A DNA stretch of 59,967 nucleotides from Chitinophagaceae bacterium (GCA_025933775.1 JAICZH010000003.1:1-59967), one strand, 5' to 3'. Shown: positions 43,198-52,376, counted from the first letter of the stretch. Made by a program: numbers and translations. Notes: generated from the sequence alone by a model not told the origin.

Positions 43198-43319
43198 TTT
43201 TAAAGTTTTGTTTTAAAATCTAAAGTAAACTAAATTTTTATTTTGGTTAAATAATTAATGAATGGTTTCAAAACTGCGTTTTTCCTTTCCGTTATATTAA
43301 TATTTTGATAGAGAATATT

Positions 43320-44573
43320 TCAAAAATTAATTTTTATACAATGTAATTTTTTATAAAAATTATAACTGATATTGAAATTATATATATCACAAATTTTTTT
43401 TACAATAGACAGGCCAAGCCCCAGCGATTCTGCTGTGTCTGAATCTTTTTTAAATCTTTCAAAATAAACTGCTGTATCCACATTGGGTATGTTGCCTGTG
43501 TTACAAATAAACAAAGACGTTTTATTCAGATCAAAATGTATGGAACCATTTTCCACATTGTGTTTTATGGCATTGGTAAGTAAATTAATAATTAATGTTT
43601 CGGCTAAAGTTTCATTCATGGTTATAGTTACATCAGGCTGTATATTTTTGGTGAGTGTAATTTCTTTTGCATGAATTAATTCTTCATAATTATTTATATT
43701 TTTTTGGATAAAAAAACTCAGGTTAACAACGCTGTTTTGCTCAAACTGACGATTATCAATTTTAGTGAGCAGCAAAAGTGATTGGTTTAATTTGGAAAGA
43801 CGATTGGTTGTTTCAGAAATAGTTTGAATCATATTCATTTGTTCTTCTTTCAGGTTTTCGCTTTGGCTCAGCAGTTCAATTTTTGATTGAATAATTGCAA
43901 GCGGCGTTTGTATTTCGTGCGAAGCATTTTCAGTAAAATTTTTTATTTCATTATAATCCCGGTTGGCTTTTTTAGTCATGAGATGCACGGCAGTATTAAG
44001 TTCTGTAAATTCGGTAATGTTTGTTTTTTGTAGCTGCACTTCTTTTTTGCCTGAAATATCAAATTGCTTTATTTGCTGCAACGTTGCGTTAAAAGGTTTC
44101 CAAAGTTTATTTAATACAAACCTGTTTATAATAAATAATGTTATTAATAAAATTAAAACTACAGCAAGCGTAATTTTTAAGATCAGTTGTACCATGTCTT
44201 CCGCTTCTTCCTGCGATTTTCTTACATCGGCTTTATATATTTTTCCATTCGCTGTTACCGGAAACTCAAGCTGGCGGTAGGTTGTATATTCTTTTTCTTT
44301 TTTATTATACACGTCAATGCTGCTTATATTTCTTGCAATGGTTTGGTGGTATAAAGTATAAAATTCCTGTTCGTCTTTTGTATTCGTGGGTTCAGGCAGT
44401 TCTTTGTTTTCTTTTATAAAATCATTTATTTCATTTTCTTCAATAAAAAGATTTTTATCGAGCTGGTGAATTAATGCGGCTTCTAAAAAAAAATAATATA
44501 ACACCGCGCTTAATAAAAGCACAATTATGGTAACGATAATATTTACCCTGTTATATTTCGAAAATAGTTTCAT
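43320..44573 (-). CDS. Membrane sensor histidine kinase
   Basis: 417 residues. TM1 (about 11-30) and TM2 (about 133-152) frame a sensor domain of about 100 residues outside the membrane. Then come a HAMP-like linker, the phosphoacceptor helix ENASHEIQTPLAIIQSKIELL (His of SHEIQTP) and an ATPase domain with LIINLLTNAIKHN (N-box) and SLGLGLSIVKKICD (G2). The stretch after NICNTG... is shorter than usual in the F-box. Its start overlaps the stop of the response regulator (ATGA), so they are translated together. It should control the regulator encoded upstream, and through it perhaps the divergent YncE-like gene. Confidence 0.9.
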   Translation of the reverse strand: MKLFSKYNRVNIIVTIIVLLLSAVLYYFFLEAALIHQLDKNLFIEENEINDFIKENKELPEPTNTKDEQEFYTLYHQTIARNISSIDVYNKKEKEYTTYRQLEFPVTANGKIYKADVRKSQEEAEDMVQLILKITLAVVLILLITLFIINRFVLNKLWKPFNATLQQIKQFDISGKKEVQLQKTNITEFTELNTAVHLMTKKANRDYNEIKNFTENASHEIQTPLAIIQSKIELLSQSENLKEEQMNMIQTISETTNRLSKLNQSLLLLTKIDNRQFEQNSVVNLSFFIQKNINNYEELIHAKEITLTKNIQPDVTITMNETLAETLIINLLTNAIKHNVENGSIHFDLNKTSLFICNTGNIPNVDTAVYFERFKKDSDTAESLGLGLSIVKKICDIYNFNISYNFYKKLHCIKINF

Positions 44574-45241
44574 GACGCTGAAAATTTATACCCCATTCCA
44601 TAAACAGATTTTATATAATCACCTGCGCCGGCGTCTGATAATTTTTTTCTCAAATTTTTTATGTGGGTATAAATAAAATCATTATTGCCTTCCATATCAT
44701 CTCCCCACAAATGCTCTGCGATAGCGTTTTTGGAGATCACCCTGTTTTTGTTGCTGATAAAATAAAGCAACAGTTCGTATTCTTTTTTTGTAAGCTCCGG
44801 CATTTTATTTTTTATTGAAACAGATTTGGCGATTGTATCAATAATAATGTTTTCAAATTTTAAAAGATTATTGCCTTCAAAATTTTTACGCCGAATAATA
44901 GCAGCCACTCTTGCGCTTAATTCAGAAAGATGAAAAGGTTTGGATAAATAATCATCGGCGCCAAGCGTAAGCCCGGATATTTTATCATCCAGAGAATTTT
45001 TTGCAGAGATGATTAAAACGCCATCCATTTTATTATTGGCTTTTAATTCTTTTAAAATATCAAGTCCGTTTCCGCCGGGGATAGTTATATCAAGCAAGAT
45101 GCAATCATAATCATGCACATCAATTTTAGCGATGGCTTTTTTAAAATCGGTTGCCGTTTCACAAATATAATTTTCACTTTTTAAGTAAGTAACTATTGCC
45201 TCGCATAAATCTTTTTCATCTTCTACAATAAGTATTTTCAC
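44570..45241 (-). CDS. OmpR-family response regulator
   Basis: 223 residues from a GTG start at 45241, directly before MKILIVEDEKDL. The receiver domain has the acidic pair (E7, D8), phosphoacceptor Asp51 in CILLDITIPGGNGL, Ser/Thr in VLIISAK and Lys in LSKPFHLSEL. A winged-helix output domain follows (LTKKEYELLLYFISNKNRVISKNAIAEHLWG...NFIYTHIKNLRKKLSDAG...SVYGMGYKF). It overlaps the kinase gene by four bases. The upstream intergenic region carries direct repeats that are good candidates for its binding site, so self-regulation and control of the divergent gene are both likely. Confidence 0.92.
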   Translation of the reverse strand: MKILIVEDEKDLCEAIVTYLKSENYICETATDFKKAIAKIDVHDYDCILLDITIPGGNGLDILKELKANNKMDGVLIISAKNSLDDKISGLTLGADDYLSKPFHLSELSARVAAIIRRKNFEGNNLLKFENIIIDTIAKSVSIKNKMPELTKKEYELLLYFISNKNRVISKNAIAEHLWGDDMEGNNDFIYTHIKNLRKKLSDAGAGDYIKSVYGMGYKFSAS

Positions 45242-45264
45242 ATGTATTTTTTTTGAAAAATTAC

Positions 45265-45374
45265 AAAATGAATCTGAAGGTTTTTAAAGAACCTATATTT
45301 TTTTATAAAAATGAATCTGAAGGTTTTTAAAGAACCATTTCTTATAAATAATTTTTCTACAGGTTTTCTTCAGA
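45265..45374. promoter_or_regulatory. Direct-repeat operator between response regulator and YncE-like genes
   Basis: Two identical 29-base direct repeats (45265-45293 and 45308-45336), each with the core TCTGAAGG and the near-palindrome GGTTTTTAAAGAACC, start 43 bp apart. An inverted CTTCAGA (45368-45374) adds a third core. OmpR-type regulators bind direct repeats, so these probably bind the neighbouring regulator. Confidence 0.65.
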
Positions 45375-45383
45375 ATTAATTTT

Positions 45384-45390
45384 TACTTTG
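45384..45390 (+). promoter_or_regulatory. Candidate promoter box of the YncE-like gene
   Basis: TACTTTG, one base short of TAnnTTTG, lies 17 bp before the ATG at 45408 and just after the last CTTCAGA operator core. Confidence 0.35.
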
Positions 45391-45407
45391 TACCAAATTT
45401 ATTGAAG

Positions 45408-46421
45408 ATGTATAAAAAAATTTTTTTAATAATTATTATTCCTGTTTTATTTAAAAATAATACAACAGCACAGAATAAAATAGATTATAAAGTTGTAAAA
45501 ACTTTTCATATTGCAAGCCCTGGGGGATGGGATTATATTTCTGTAAACAATGGCCTGGTGTATGTTTCCCACAGCACACAGGTAAATATTCTTGATGAAA
45601 ACACGGGTGATTCTGTTGGAGTAATTCCAAATACAACCGGCGTACATGGAATTGCATTTGATAATGATTTGCATCGCGGATATACGAGCAACGGCCGTTT
45701 GAATAATGTAACCGTTTTTGATTTGGAAACAAATAATATTGTTACGCAAATAGCCACCGGCAACAATCCTGATGCGATCATGTACGAACCATTTACCAAA
45801 AAAATTATTACTAACAATGGCCGCAGTCATAATCTTTCTATCATTGACCCCGAAAAAAATATCGTTGTTGATTCCGTTGCATTGGATGGAAAACCGGAAG
45901 AAGCAGTTTCAGATGGTGATGGAAAATTATTTGTAAATCTTGAAGATAAAAGTGAAATAGCTGTGGTAGATTTAAAAACATTTAAAGTTATTAATCGCTG
46001 GCCGTTGGCCCCCGGCGAAGGTCCTTCCGGGCTTGCAATAGATAATAAAACGAAAAGATTATTTTCTATGTGTTCCGATAGTAAACTTTTAATTGTGATG
46101 GATGCAACGAATGGAAAAATTATTGATAAGCTCGCAATTGGCGAAGGCTGCGATGGCGCTGCTTTTGATGAAAATAAAAATATAATATTTGCGCCAAATG
46201 GAAGAGACGCCACTATTTCAGCCTACCAGGAAAAGAATGCGAATGAATTTACCAATTTGGGAACCATAGCCACCAAAGCGGGTGCACGCACTATTACAAT
46301 TGATAAAAAAACCGGCGCATTATTTTTACCTACTGCAGAGTTTGAACCTGCTGACCCCGCCAATCCCAATGCAAGGCGTAAAATGGTTGCAGGCACTTTT
46401 CAGGTGTTGATGGTGAAGTGA
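45408..46421 (+). CDS. YncE-like beta-propeller protein, exported
   Basis: 337 residues from the ATG at 45408 (a TTG at 45402 is also in frame). A signal peptide ends near TTAQN. The rest is a seven-bladed propeller of YVTN/YncE type, with repeated blades such as VYVSHSTQVNILDENTG, RGYTSNGRLNNVTVFDLETN, NPDAIMYEPFTKKIITNNGRSHNLSIID and GPSGLAIDNKTKRLFSMCSDSKLLIVMDATNG. Such proteins are periplasmic and of unclear role; some bind DNA or metals. It is divergent from the two-component genes, with direct repeats in the shared region, which suggests it is the regulated target. Confidence 0.87.
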   Translation: MYKKIFLIIIIPVLFKNNTTAQNKIDYKVVKTFHIASPGGWDYISVNNGLVYVSHSTQVNILDENTGDSVGVIPNTTGVHGIAFDNDLHRGYTSNGRLNNVTVFDLETNNIVTQIATGNNPDAIMYEPFTKKIITNNGRSHNLSIIDPEKNIVVDSVALDGKPEEAVSDGDGKLFVNLEDKSEIAVVDLKTFKVINRWPLAPGEGPSGLAIDNKTKRLFSMCSDSKLLIVMDATNGKIIDKLAIGEGCDGAAFDENKNIIFAPNGRDATISAYQEKNANEFTNLGTIATKAGARTITIDKKTGALFLPTAEFEPADPANPNARRKMVAGTFQVLMVK

Positions 46422-46429
46422 TTTTTTTA

Positions 46430-46461
46430 AAAAAAAAATTGGAAAGATTGAAACTTTCCAA
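46430..46461 (-). terminator. Rho-independent terminator of the thioesterase gene
   Basis: TTGGAAAG (46439-46446) pairs with CTTTCCAA (46454-46461) across a seven-base loop. On the minus strand the stem is followed by a run of T (A-run at 46429-46438 on the plus strand). Confidence 0.75.
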
Positions 46462-46474
46462 AAGTTACAAAGCA

Positions 46475-46882
46475 TTAAAAAAAATTTTCAATTCTTTCTT
46501 GTATCATTTCAGGCATGTTGCATCGCTTCATAGTTGTTGCATTCATAAAATAAAGTGTAACGGTTCCGGTATTTAATAATTCATTTTGTTCATTATAAAT
46601 TTCTCCAAAAAAAATTATTTTGTGATGCAAAGGCATTTCTTTTACAATCGTTACTACAGTTATAAGGTCATCATATTTTGCAGGCCGTAAAAATTTGGTA
46701 TGAATTTCAACAACGGGCATTATCACTCCAAGCGCCTCCACATCTTTATAAGTAATACCGAGGCTTCGCAATGCCTCTGTTCTTCCTATTTCATAAAACT
46801 GCGCATAATGACCATGGTAAACAAATCCCATCTGATCAGTAAGCGCATAATGAATTCTTATTTGAGTTTTATGGGTGAACAA
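46475..46882 (-). CDS. Acyl-CoA thioesterase (4HBT, YbgC/FadM-like)
   Basis: 135 residues, the normal hot-dog-fold length. DQMGFVYHGHYAQFYEIGRTEALRSLG carries the catalytic Asp and the conserved HxxY segment of the YbgC/4-hydroxybenzoyl-CoA thioesterase group. The start is a TTG at 46882 (no in-frame ATG upstream), giving the expected MFTHKTQIRIHYALTDQMG. It hydrolyses short or aromatic acyl-CoA thioesters in the cytoplasm; the true substrate is unknown. The leader contains GTGAGTTGTGAATGG tandem repeats. Single gene with its own terminator. Confidence 0.88.
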   Translation of the reverse strand: MFTHKTQIRIHYALTDQMGFVYHGHYAQFYEIGRTEALRSLGITYKDVEALGVIMPVVEIHTKFLRPAKYDDLITVVTIVKEMPLHHKIIFFGEIYNEQNELLNTGTVTLYFMNATTMKRCNMPEMIQERIENFF

Positions 46883-46884
46883 TG

Positions 46885-46933
46885 TTGTGAGTTTGAATGG
46901 TGAGTTGTGAATGGTGAGAGTTGTGATGAGAAT
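46885..46933 (-). repeat. Short tandem repeats GTGAGTTTGAATG / GTGAATGGTGAG
   Basis: Repeated units of the type GTTGTGAGTTTGAATGGTGA, GTTGTGAATGGTGAGAG, GTTGTGATGAG just upstream of the thioesterase start. They are similar in kind to the tract at 40207-40230. Confidence 0.6.
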
Positions 46934-46972
46934 TTAATTTTGTTTCTGATTATTATGTATCTAATAAATTAG

Positions 46973-47007
46973 TTCCCTCTTCTTTGGAGAGGGGTTGGGG
47001 TGAGGCC
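46973..47007 (-). repeat. GC-rich dispersed repeat next to the DoxX stop
   Basis: On the minus strand it reads GGCCTCACCCCAACCCC then TCTCCAAAGAAGAGGGAA, the most complete copy of the family. It begins directly after the stop codon of the DoxX-like gene. Confidence 0.75.
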
Positions 47008-47415
47008 TTATTTTCCAATCATTCCATCCACACTTATTTTTCCAGGCCCGCATAAAAGTATCGTTAATGTTGCCGCGAGATAAATTGCTCCTTTTTCTCC
47101 CTCGCCAAAAATTTGTCCATGGGTTGTTATAAACATTATAACACACATTTCAATGATGATGGGTATTACAGCAAAGCGGGTAAATAAACCGAGTATCAAA
47201 AAAATTGCACAAAAAAATTCAGCAAATACAACCAATGCAAGAGATACAGTGGCGCCTAATCCTATAAAATTCATAAAATGATTTTTCATAGAATTGAAAT
47301 GAATTAATTTATTATAACCATGACTCGCCACTAAAACTCCTGTGGTTACACGCAAAATAAACATAGCAAAATTGAAAGCTCCTGTAGAATATTTTGTTGA
47401 TAAAAATTTACTCAT
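47008..47415 (-). CDS. DoxX-family membrane protein
   Basis: 135 residues with four hydrophobic helices (about 14-34, 49-70, 74-95 and 108-124). Family motifs are FILRVTTGVLVASHGYNKLIHF near the N-terminus, EFFCAIFLILGLFTRFAVIPIIIEM in the middle and the C-terminal GAIYLAATLTILLCGPGKISVD. DoxX proteins are inner-membrane proteins linked to quinone or thiol redox chemistry in some species; here the role is open. It ends exactly where a GC-rich dispersed repeat begins. Monocistronic on the minus strand. Confidence 0.88.
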   Translation of the reverse strand: MSKFLSTKYSTGAFNFAMFILRVTTGVLVASHGYNKLIHFNSMKNHFMNFIGLGATVSLALVVFAEFFCAIFLILGLFTRFAVIPIIIEMCVIMFITTHGQIFGEGEKGAIYLAATLTILLCGPGKISVDGMIGK

Positions 47416-47514
47416 AAGTTTTTTACAATTGTATTAACAAAGATTGATGCAATTTAAAGTGTTTTATTTTCATCATTACATTTATTGAAGAAGAAATAAC
47501 TGGAATGGTGTTTG

Positions 47515-47522
47515 TACTTTTG
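47515..47522 (+). promoter_or_regulatory. Candidate -7 box of the TPR/outer-membrane operon
   Basis: TACTTTTG fits TAnnTTTG. The best TTG upstream (47485-47487) is 27 bases away, longer than ideal, so only the -7 box is supported. The gene start follows 67 bp later. Confidence 0.4.
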
Positions 47523-47589
47523 CGCGAATTTGATTTTACTTTTTTAATGTGCACAAAAGATTTAAAAAAAAATTTAAATAACATAATTC

Positions 47590-50500
47590 ATGAAGCGTAT
47601 TTTTTTTCTTTTCATCATTTTTTTTATTTCGCTTTCCTGTTTTTCACAAGCCAATTATAATGTTACCGATCCTGAAAAAGATTTTAAGGAAGCCAAAGAA
47701 TTTTTTATTAAAGATGAATACAGCCTTGCTTATCCTTTGCTGAAAGCCTTGCAGGACAAGTATCCTGAGAATACACAAAGCAGCCATCAATATCTTAACC
47801 AGGACATAGCATATTATTATATCGTTTGCGGGCTTAAATTACATCAGCCCGTTGCTGAAGATGCAGCAAAGCGTTTTGTAGATGCGGCTAATAATGAGCC
47901 GCGTCAGCAAATGATGAGCTATCATTTGGCAAAATATTATTTTACCAAAAATGATTATGCACGTGCCGTTGTTTTTTATGAAAGAGCGGGTTATGATAAT
48001 TTAAGCAATGAAGAAATTGCTGATGCAAAATTTGAACTGGCTTATTCTTATTTTAATCTGAAACAATTTGATAAAGCCAAACCTTTGTTTGATGAAATTC
48101 ATCAATTGCCCGACAATAAATATTATTTCGATGCAAATTATTATTACGGCTTTATCAGTTACCGCAATCGCGATTATGCAAATGCATTAAGTGCATTTCA
48201 AAAAGTGGAAAACAGGGATAAATACAAAGGCTTGGTGCCTTACTACATTGCACAGATATATTATTTTGAAGGAAATAAAGATGAAGCATTGCGTTATGGC
48301 GAACAAGCGCTTTCGCGCAATGATATTTATTACCGCAATGATCTTGATTTGTTAATTGGCCAATTGTATTTTGAGAAAAAACAATTTGCAAAAGCATTGC
48401 CTTTTCTGGAAGAATATGTAAATAAAAGTGATAAAGTTTCTAAAGAAGTTATGTACGAACTGAGCTATTGCTATTATGATGCAAACCAAGTGGAGAAAGC
48501 GATTGAGGGCTTTAAGCAATTGAGTAATGAAAAAGATTCGATGGGGCAAAACTCAATGTATTTGTTGGGAGATTTGTATTTAAGAACTAATCAAAAAGAA
48601 AATGCAAGAAGCGCTTTTCAATACAGCGCAAATAACAACAGCAATCGCAAGCAACAGGAAATTTCGCGATTTAATTATGCGAAACTTTCTTATGAATTAG
48701 GCTATCAGAATATCGCATTAAGCGAAATGAATAAATTTTTAGATCTGTATCCCACATCAGAATATGCTGATGAGGCAAAAGAAATTTTAATTAATCTTTT
48801 AGCCAATACCAATAATTACAATGATGCAATGGCTTTGTATGCTTCATTTGATAAACCAACGCCTGCCATGCAAAAAGTTTATCCCAAACTTTTATTTGGA
48901 AGAGCAACGGAATTTATTAATGATGGAAAACTACCGGAAGCAGATGACCTGCTAACAAAAATTATCCGAGATCCTAATGCCGGCGCGGTTTTGCCGTTTG
49001 CCAATTTCTGGAAAGGAGAAATTGCGTATAGGCTTGCCCGTTATGATGACGTAATTAAATATATGAATGCATATCTTTTACAAGGAGGCATTCAGGGCGA
49101 AACAAACCCTGATGCAGCAAGATATACATTGGGATATGCTTATTTAAAAACTGAAAATTATCCTTTGGCGCTTACTAATTTTAAACAGGTTTCTCCCACC
49201 ATCAGTTCACAATCTTCTTCTTTGCAACAGGATGCTTATGTAAGAGCTGCCGATTGTTATTTCATGCAAAAAAATTACAGCGTTGCAAAAAATATGTATC
49301 AGAATGTAATTAATAATGGCTTGCCACAAAGCGATTATTCTTTGTATCAGATTGCATTGATCAGTGGAATAAATAATCCAAATGAAAAAATAAAAACATT
49401 TAATGCATTGGTGCAACGTTATCCGAAAAGTGATCTCGTTGCTGAAGCGTACATGCAGGTTGCGAATGCTTACATGGTGCAGGAAAAATTCCGCGATGCT
49501 ATTCCGTATCTCAATAAAATTTTGGATATAAAGGACGCCAGTGGCCAATTTCCCAAAGTGTATTTAAAGCTTGGGCTTTCCAATTATAATTTAAATAATA
49601 ATGAAGAAGCATTAAAATATTATCAAAAATTAGTTAACCAATATCCGCAATCGCCTGAAGCTGATGAAGCATTGGATAACATGAAAAATATTTATGTAGA
49701 GCTTGGCCGCCCGAATGATTATGTTGATTTTGTTCAAAAGGCAGGAAAAGTAATCAGCATTTCAGAAGCGGATTCTATAACGTATGCATCGGCAGAATTA
49801 AAATATAATAACAATGATTGTGCTGCAGCTATTGATGCATTTTCAAATTATATCTCAAAATATCCGCAGGGAGCTTATGTTTTAGAAGCAAATTTTTACC
49901 GAAGCGAATGTTATTCAAAAAATAAAGATTGGCAAAATGCTTTGCCAGGTTATGAATATGCTGTAAACCAGGGCAGCAGCAGGTTTGCAGAAAGAGCGGC
50001 TTATGCAGCAGCGCACATTTTTTATTTTGAAACAAAAGATTATAGCAATGCAAAAATTTATTTTAATAAATTAAAAGATCTTGCCACTACTCCCGAAAAT
50101 CAATTGGAAGCTTTGCGCGGATTGGTGCGGAGTTATTATCAAACGAAAGATTATGCGCAAGCCAATGATGCAGCAAAAGAATTGCTTACAAAAAAAGGAT
50201 TAAGCACCGATGATAAAGCCATTGCCAATTTGGTTCTTGGAAAATCGTTGCAGGCTGCAAACCAGTGTGAGCAAGCCATTGCAGCGTTTAAAGAAGTAGC
50301 TGCGATTAATAAATCAGAATGGGGCGCCGAAGCACGTTATGAAATTGCCAATTGTTATTTAATGTTGAATCAATTGCCAGCTGCCGAAAAAGCCGGGCTG
50401 CAAGTGATTAAAGTTACCGGCTCTTATGATTATTGGGTTGCAAAGGCCTACATTTTATTAGGCGATGTTTATTTGCAGGAAAAAGATTATTTCAATGCAA

Positions 50501-50631
50501 AAGCAACTTATCAAAGCGTTGCAAATAATGCAACCATTCCTGAATTAAAAAAAGAAGCGCAGGATAAATTGAATATTGCTATAAGCCAGGAACAACAAAA
50601 TTCAAAAGTGGCTCCCGATACAACAAAATAA
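47590..50631 (+). CDS. Large exported TPR protein
   Basis: 1013 residues with a signal peptide (ending CFSQ, about residue 21). Almost the whole chain is TPR-type helix pairs, with repeats such as AKYYFTKNDYARAVVFYERAG, YYYGFISYRNRDYANALSAFQKVENRD, LPYLNKILDIKDASGQFPKVYLKLGLSNYNLNNNEEALKYYQKLVNQYPQSPEAD (middle) and AKAYILLGDVYLQEKDYFNAKATYQSV (end). Such proteins act as periplasmic scaffolds. It is followed 29 bp later by an outer-membrane beta-barrel gene, so the pair may assemble or operate together. It resembles BamD/YbgF-like and SprE-like TPR proteins in plan, but I cannot tie it to either. Confidence 0.8.
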   Translation: MKRIFFLFIIFFISLSCFSQANYNVTDPEKDFKEAKEFFIKDEYSLAYPLLKALQDKYPENTQSSHQYLNQDIAYYYIVCGLKLHQPVAEDAAKRFVDAANNEPRQQMMSYHLAKYYFTKNDYARAVVFYERAGYDNLSNEEIADAKFELAYSYFNLKQFDKAKPLFDEIHQLPDNKYYFDANYYYGFISYRNRDYANALSAFQKVENRDKYKGLVPYYIAQIYYFEGNKDEALRYGEQALSRNDIYYRNDLDLLIGQLYFEKKQFAKALPFLEEYVNKSDKVSKEVMYELSYCYYDANQVEKAIEGFKQLSNEKDSMGQNSMYLLGDLYLRTNQKENARSAFQYSANNNSNRKQQEISRFNYAKLSYELGYQNIALSEMNKFLDLYPTSEYADEAKEILINLLANTNNYNDAMALYASFDKPTPAMQKVYPKLLFGRATEFINDGKLPEADDLLTKIIRDPNAGAVLPFANFWKGEIAYRLARYDDVIKYMNAYLLQGGIQGETNPDAARYTLGYAYLKTENYPLALTNFKQVSPTISSQSSSLQQDAYVRAADCYFMQKNYSVAKNMYQNVINNGLPQSDYSLYQIALISGINNPNEKIKTFNALVQRYPKSDLVAEAYMQVANAYMVQEKFRDAIPYLNKILDIKDASGQFPKVYLKLGLSNYNLNNNEEALKYYQKLVNQYPQSPEADEALDNMKNIYVELGRPNDYVDFVQKAGKVISISEADSITYASAELKYNNNDCAAAIDAFSNYISKYPQGAYVLEANFYRSECYSKNKDWQNALPGYEYAVNQGSSRFAERAAYAAAHIFYFETKDYSNAKIYFNKLKDLATTPENQLEALRGLVRSYYQTKDYAQANDAAKELLTKKGLSTDDKAIANLVLGKSLQAANQCEQAIAAFKEVAAINKSEWGAEARYEIANCYLMLNQLPAAEKAGLQVIKVTGSYDYWVAKAYILLGDVYLQEKDYFNAKATYQSVANNATIPELKKEAQDKLNIAISQEQQNSKVAPDTTK

Positions 50632-50660
50632 TTTTTTTTAAAACGAAACGAATTTACAGT

Positions 50661-52304
50661 ATGCAATTTCTTCAAAATAATATTTATAAATTTTTTGCGG
50701 TAGCATTAATATTTTTTATTACTAACGGTAACGCCTATGCGCAGAATGATACATCAAGAAGACAAACTATTGAGATTACTTCTTCTTATAAACCTGAATT
50801 GCGTAATACGGTTAAAATAAATTTATATGCATCCCCGATCACGGCAGATACAAGCCGGCCAAGGCTTGCATACAACATTCCACCGCAAAATTTATTTTTT
50901 ACTTATCAACCAATTTCATTAAAACCGCTTGCGCTTGATATAGATACAGCATTACAATTGGGCGACCGGAATCAATTGAAAGTTGGTATCGGAAGTTTTA
51001 CTACGCCTTATGTTGCGGGCGCATTTAGTTTTGGCGATGGAAAGAAAAATTTGTTGAATGTATATGGTAATTATATTTCATCAAGAGGCAAAATTGATAA
51101 CCAGGATTTCAGTGAGATTAGCGTAAAGGGTGATGGAAGCATTTTTACTGCAAAGAATGAAATATACGCCAATGCTGGTTTTGCGCAGCATGAATATTAT
51201 CAGTATGGTTACAATCACAGCAAATATAGTTTTGCAAAAGCTGATATAAGAAGAAGTTACCAGGATTTATCAGCAGGCATTGGATTGAGAAATACTGCTG
51301 TGAATGATTTAAATTTTATTTACGATCCGCATTTGGAATTGCATGCTTTTTCAAGAGAAAATAAAGCAACTGAAACTACATTAATTCTTAATCTTCCGGC
51401 AGAAAAAAAATTCAGCGAATCTGTTTCAATAAAAATAAATGCCACCGGCAACTTTGATAAATATGAACAAAAACAAACAGGATTGCAGGTTACGAACAAT
51501 CTGTTTGAACTGGCTCCTGAGTTTGTATTTTACAGCGACAGGTTTACTTTTCATGGTGGCGTTACACCCGCCTGGAATAATAATGATGTAAATCTTTTGC
51601 CAAATATTTATGCAGAAGTACAATTGCAAAAAAATATTTTGATGGTTCAGGCAGGATGGATTGGTAATTATATTGCCAATAGTTTCAGAACATTGAGCGG
51701 TGAAAATCCATACATGCAGGATCCTACATTTTTAAACAACACTAAAGAAGTGCAATATTACGGAGGCATAAAAGCCACTGTGGGCAAGCATTTCAACTTT
51801 AATGCACGGGCTGCATTTATAAATTACAACGATGTACCTTTGTTTATAAACGATAATGTAGATGGTAAAAGTTTTTATATAAAAAATGAAAGCAGAATTG
51901 ACAATTTTCAAATTCATGGCGATTTAAATTTTATCAATCAAGACAAGTTTACACTTACCACCGCGCTCGATTTAAATACTTATACCGGTTTGCTTGATAA
52001 TTCAAAAGCGTGGGAATTAATTCCGCTTAAACTTACCGGCTCGCTTCGGTGGAATGCATTTAAACAAGTTTTAATTAAAGGTGATCTTTTTGCATTCTCG
52101 GGCGCAAAAGCTTTATTGAGCGATGGATCAGAAAAAACATTGAAAGGTGGAACAGACCTCAGCGCCGGCGCTGAGTTTAAAATAACCAAACGATTCAGCG
52201 CATGGCTCGATTTTGATAATTTGCTCAACAGTAAATATGAACGATGGAACAATTATCCGGTGTATGGTTTGCAGGTGATTGGCGGAGTATTGATTCATTT
52301 TTAA
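50661..52304 (+). CDS. Outer-membrane beta-barrel protein (TonB-receptor-like barrel)
   Basis: 547 residues, signal peptide ending NAYAQN. The chain alternates hydrophobic and polar residues with many aromatic turns (YQYGYNHSKYSFAKADIRRSYQDL, FNFNARAAFINYNDVPLFINDN). It ends in the barrel-closing strand GLQVIGGVLIHF, with WLDFDNLLNSKYERWNNYPVYG just before, like the last strands of TonB-dependent receptors. A plug domain of normal size is not seen. The gene starts 29 bp after the TPR gene, so one operon. Its 5' end contains a copy of the ACTAACGGTAACG micro-repeat inside the signal peptide coding region. Role unknown. Confidence 0.78.
   Translation: MQFLQNNIYKFFAVALIFFITNGNAYAQNDTSRRQTIEITSSYKPELRNTVKINLYASPITADTSRPRLAYNIPPQNLFFTYQPISLKPLALDIDTALQLGDRNQLKVGIGSFTTPYVAGAFSFGDGKKNLLNVYGNYISSRGKIDNQDFSEISVKGDGSIFTAKNEIYANAGFAQHEYYQYGYNHSKYSFAKADIRRSYQDLSAGIGLRNTAVNDLNFIYDPHLELHAFSRENKATETTLILNLPAEKKFSESVSIKINATGNFDKYEQKQTGLQVTNNLFELAPEFVFYSDRFTFHGGVTPAWNNNDVNLLPNIYAEVQLQKNILMVQAGWIGNYIANSFRTLSGENPYMQDPTFLNNTKEVQYYGGIKATVGKHFNFNARAAFINYNDVPLFINDNVDGKSFYIKNESRIDNFQIHGDLNFINQDKFTLTTALDLNTYTGLLDNSKAWELIPLKLTGSLRWNAFKQVLIKGDLFAFSGAKALLSDGSEKTLKGGTDLSAGAEFKITKRFSAWLDFDNLLNSKYERWNNYPVYGLQVIGGVLIHF
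50721..50745 (+). repeat. Micro-repeat-like sequence inside the barrel protein signal peptide
   Basis: ACTAACGGTAACGCC then TATGCGCAGA, encoding TNGNAYAQ at the signal peptide cleavage site of the beta-barrel protein. Confidence 0.4.
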
Positions 52305-52311
52305 TTTTGTA

Positions 52312-52376
52312 ATTACACGAATTAATTTTTTATAAATGAAAAACATTCTTAGTGTAATTGGAGTAATTCGTGTAAT
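52312..52376. repeat. 13-bp inverted repeat ATTACACGAATTA
   Basis: ATTACACGAATTA (52312-52324) is the exact inverse of TAATTCGTGTAAT (52364-52376), 39 bases apart. It lies between the barrel gene and the HU-CCDC81 gene. It may be a weak attenuator or a dispersed repeat; there is no T-run. Confidence 0.6.

Noticed and set aside
45265-45336. Possible CRISPR array (two identical 29-base repeats)
   Set aside because: Only two repeats with a 14-base gap, no cas genes, and a position between a regulator and a divergent gene that fits an operator.
46961-47146. A 61-residue minus-strand frame ending PHPNPSPKKRELIY
   Set aside because: It overlaps the DoxX gene in another frame and its end is only the GC-rich repeat read through.
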